DNA of 32,538 nt, taken from positions 1 through 32,538 of the forward strand of contig DATCKN010000043.1 in the NCBI GenBank assembly GCA_036562185.1. The letters are read 5' to 3'. The stretch's first letter is position 1. Every line of letters starts with the position of its first letter. Position numbers and translations under genes: made by a program. The notes under the pieces are model-generated. The model had not been told where the DNA came from. It saw only the letters and a list, made by a program, of their open reading frames with translations, and did no database searches. Shown here in pieces: positions 32,201 through 32,538 of this stretch. Source of the DNA: Thermoclostridium sp036562185. Lineage in GTDB: Bacteria; Bacillota; Clostridia; DSM-8532.

Positions 32201-32271
32201 CAAGCTGATGGCAGGAAATTACGGATACGGAAACATAACAAAGTATGTAACCGGTTTATATTCATAAAGGT

Positions 32272-32538
32272 TTATACTGACTTATTGGCTTCCATATATT
32301 TTTGCATGGCGTTTACCGAATCGCTGCTGATTACGTGCTCTATATGGCATGCATCTTTGTCAGCAATATCTTTATCCACTTTTAAAACATCCATTAAAAA
32401 TTTCTGTATGATTTGATGTTTTTCAGATGTCGATTTGGCTTTTTCAAGCCCGGCGGGAGTCAAAAATACTTCCTTGTATTTCTCGTTAATAACCAGTCCT
32501 TTTTCAGCAAGCGTTGCCATAGCGCTGTTCACACTTGC
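32272..32538 (-). CDS. DtxR/MntR-family metal-dependent regulator, partial
   Basis: The last 88 residues of a gene whose beginning lies beyond the right edge; the frame is open to the window end. The visible part begins in the winged helix (ASVNSAMATLAEKGLV, then FLTPAGLEKA) and continues into the dimerisation and metal-binding region (HQIIQKFLMDVLKVDKDIADKDACHIEHVIS). Cys and His of DACHIEH, together with an upstream His, are the usual metal ligands. There is no C-terminal SH3 domain, as in MntR-like short forms. Convergent with feoAB, it is the likely regulator acting on the palindrome at 29917-29940. Confidence 0.88.
   Translation of the reverse strand, partial: ASVNSAMATLAEKGLVINEKYKEVFLTPAGLEKAKSTSEKHQIIQKFLMDVLKVDKDIADKDACHIEHVISSDSVNAMQKYMEANKSV

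Noticed and set aside
32040..32267. 75-residue plus-strand frame after feoB
   Set aside because: TTG start without a ribosome binding site, basic composition without motif, and it crosses the hairpin between two convergent genes.

Overview
This window looks like a chromosomal segment of an anaerobic Clostridia-type Firmicute. The evidence is low G+C sequence, purine-rich ribosome binding sites of the AGGAGG type, short intergenic gaps, OmpR/HisKA two-component pairs, a FeoA/FeoB iron system under a DtxR-type box, and a lipoprotein of the DUF4353 beta-helix family known from Clostridium thermocellum relatives (Cthe_2159). No tRNA, rRNA or CRISPR array was seen. The genus is an inference.

Layout. 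Positions 1-1065 are gene-poor and look like mobile-element debris: two long hairpins, a pair of 12-bp terminal-type repeats, and a possible transposase tail. Positions 1066-2088 encode a stand-alone SIR2-domain protein (probable NAD-degrading defence effector). It is convergent with a 555-residue XRE-type protein whose large C-terminal part I do not recognise (2413-4080, minus). Positions 4339-9929 hold a compact chemosensory operon, cheA-cheW-mcp. The receptor carries about nine 45-residue HAMP-like units, and no cheR, cheB or cheY is nearby. sbcD and sbcC (10277-15116) encode the Mre11/Rad50-type nuclease; a small DUF6483-like gene converges on them and shares a terminator hairpin.

Positions 15895-21216 are the most coherent candidate system. 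A minus-strand two-component pair (response regulator then kinase) is divergent from a three-gene operon: a VTC-type polyphosphate polymerase-like protein, a DUF4956 membrane protein and a DUF4353 beta-helix lipoprotein. A perfect 12-bp direct repeat with a 22-bp period sits between the two transcription units and is the likely response-regulator site.

A flavodoxin-like protein and an SDR oxidoreductase follow. Next comes a type II restriction-modification pair, a Dam-family adenine methyltransferase overlapped by a PD-(D/E)xK endonuclease (22875-24984). Positions 25171-29561 are a BceRS/BceAB-like antimicrobial-peptide sensing and export locus that appears broken. The kinase is frameshifted, and an internal deletion joins the first 37 residues of the ATPase to a permease lacking its first membrane segment. 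The window closes with feoA-feoB behind a palindromic DtxR-type operator, and the 3' part of a DtxR/MntR-family regulator gene running off the right edge, which is the natural candidate to bind that operator.
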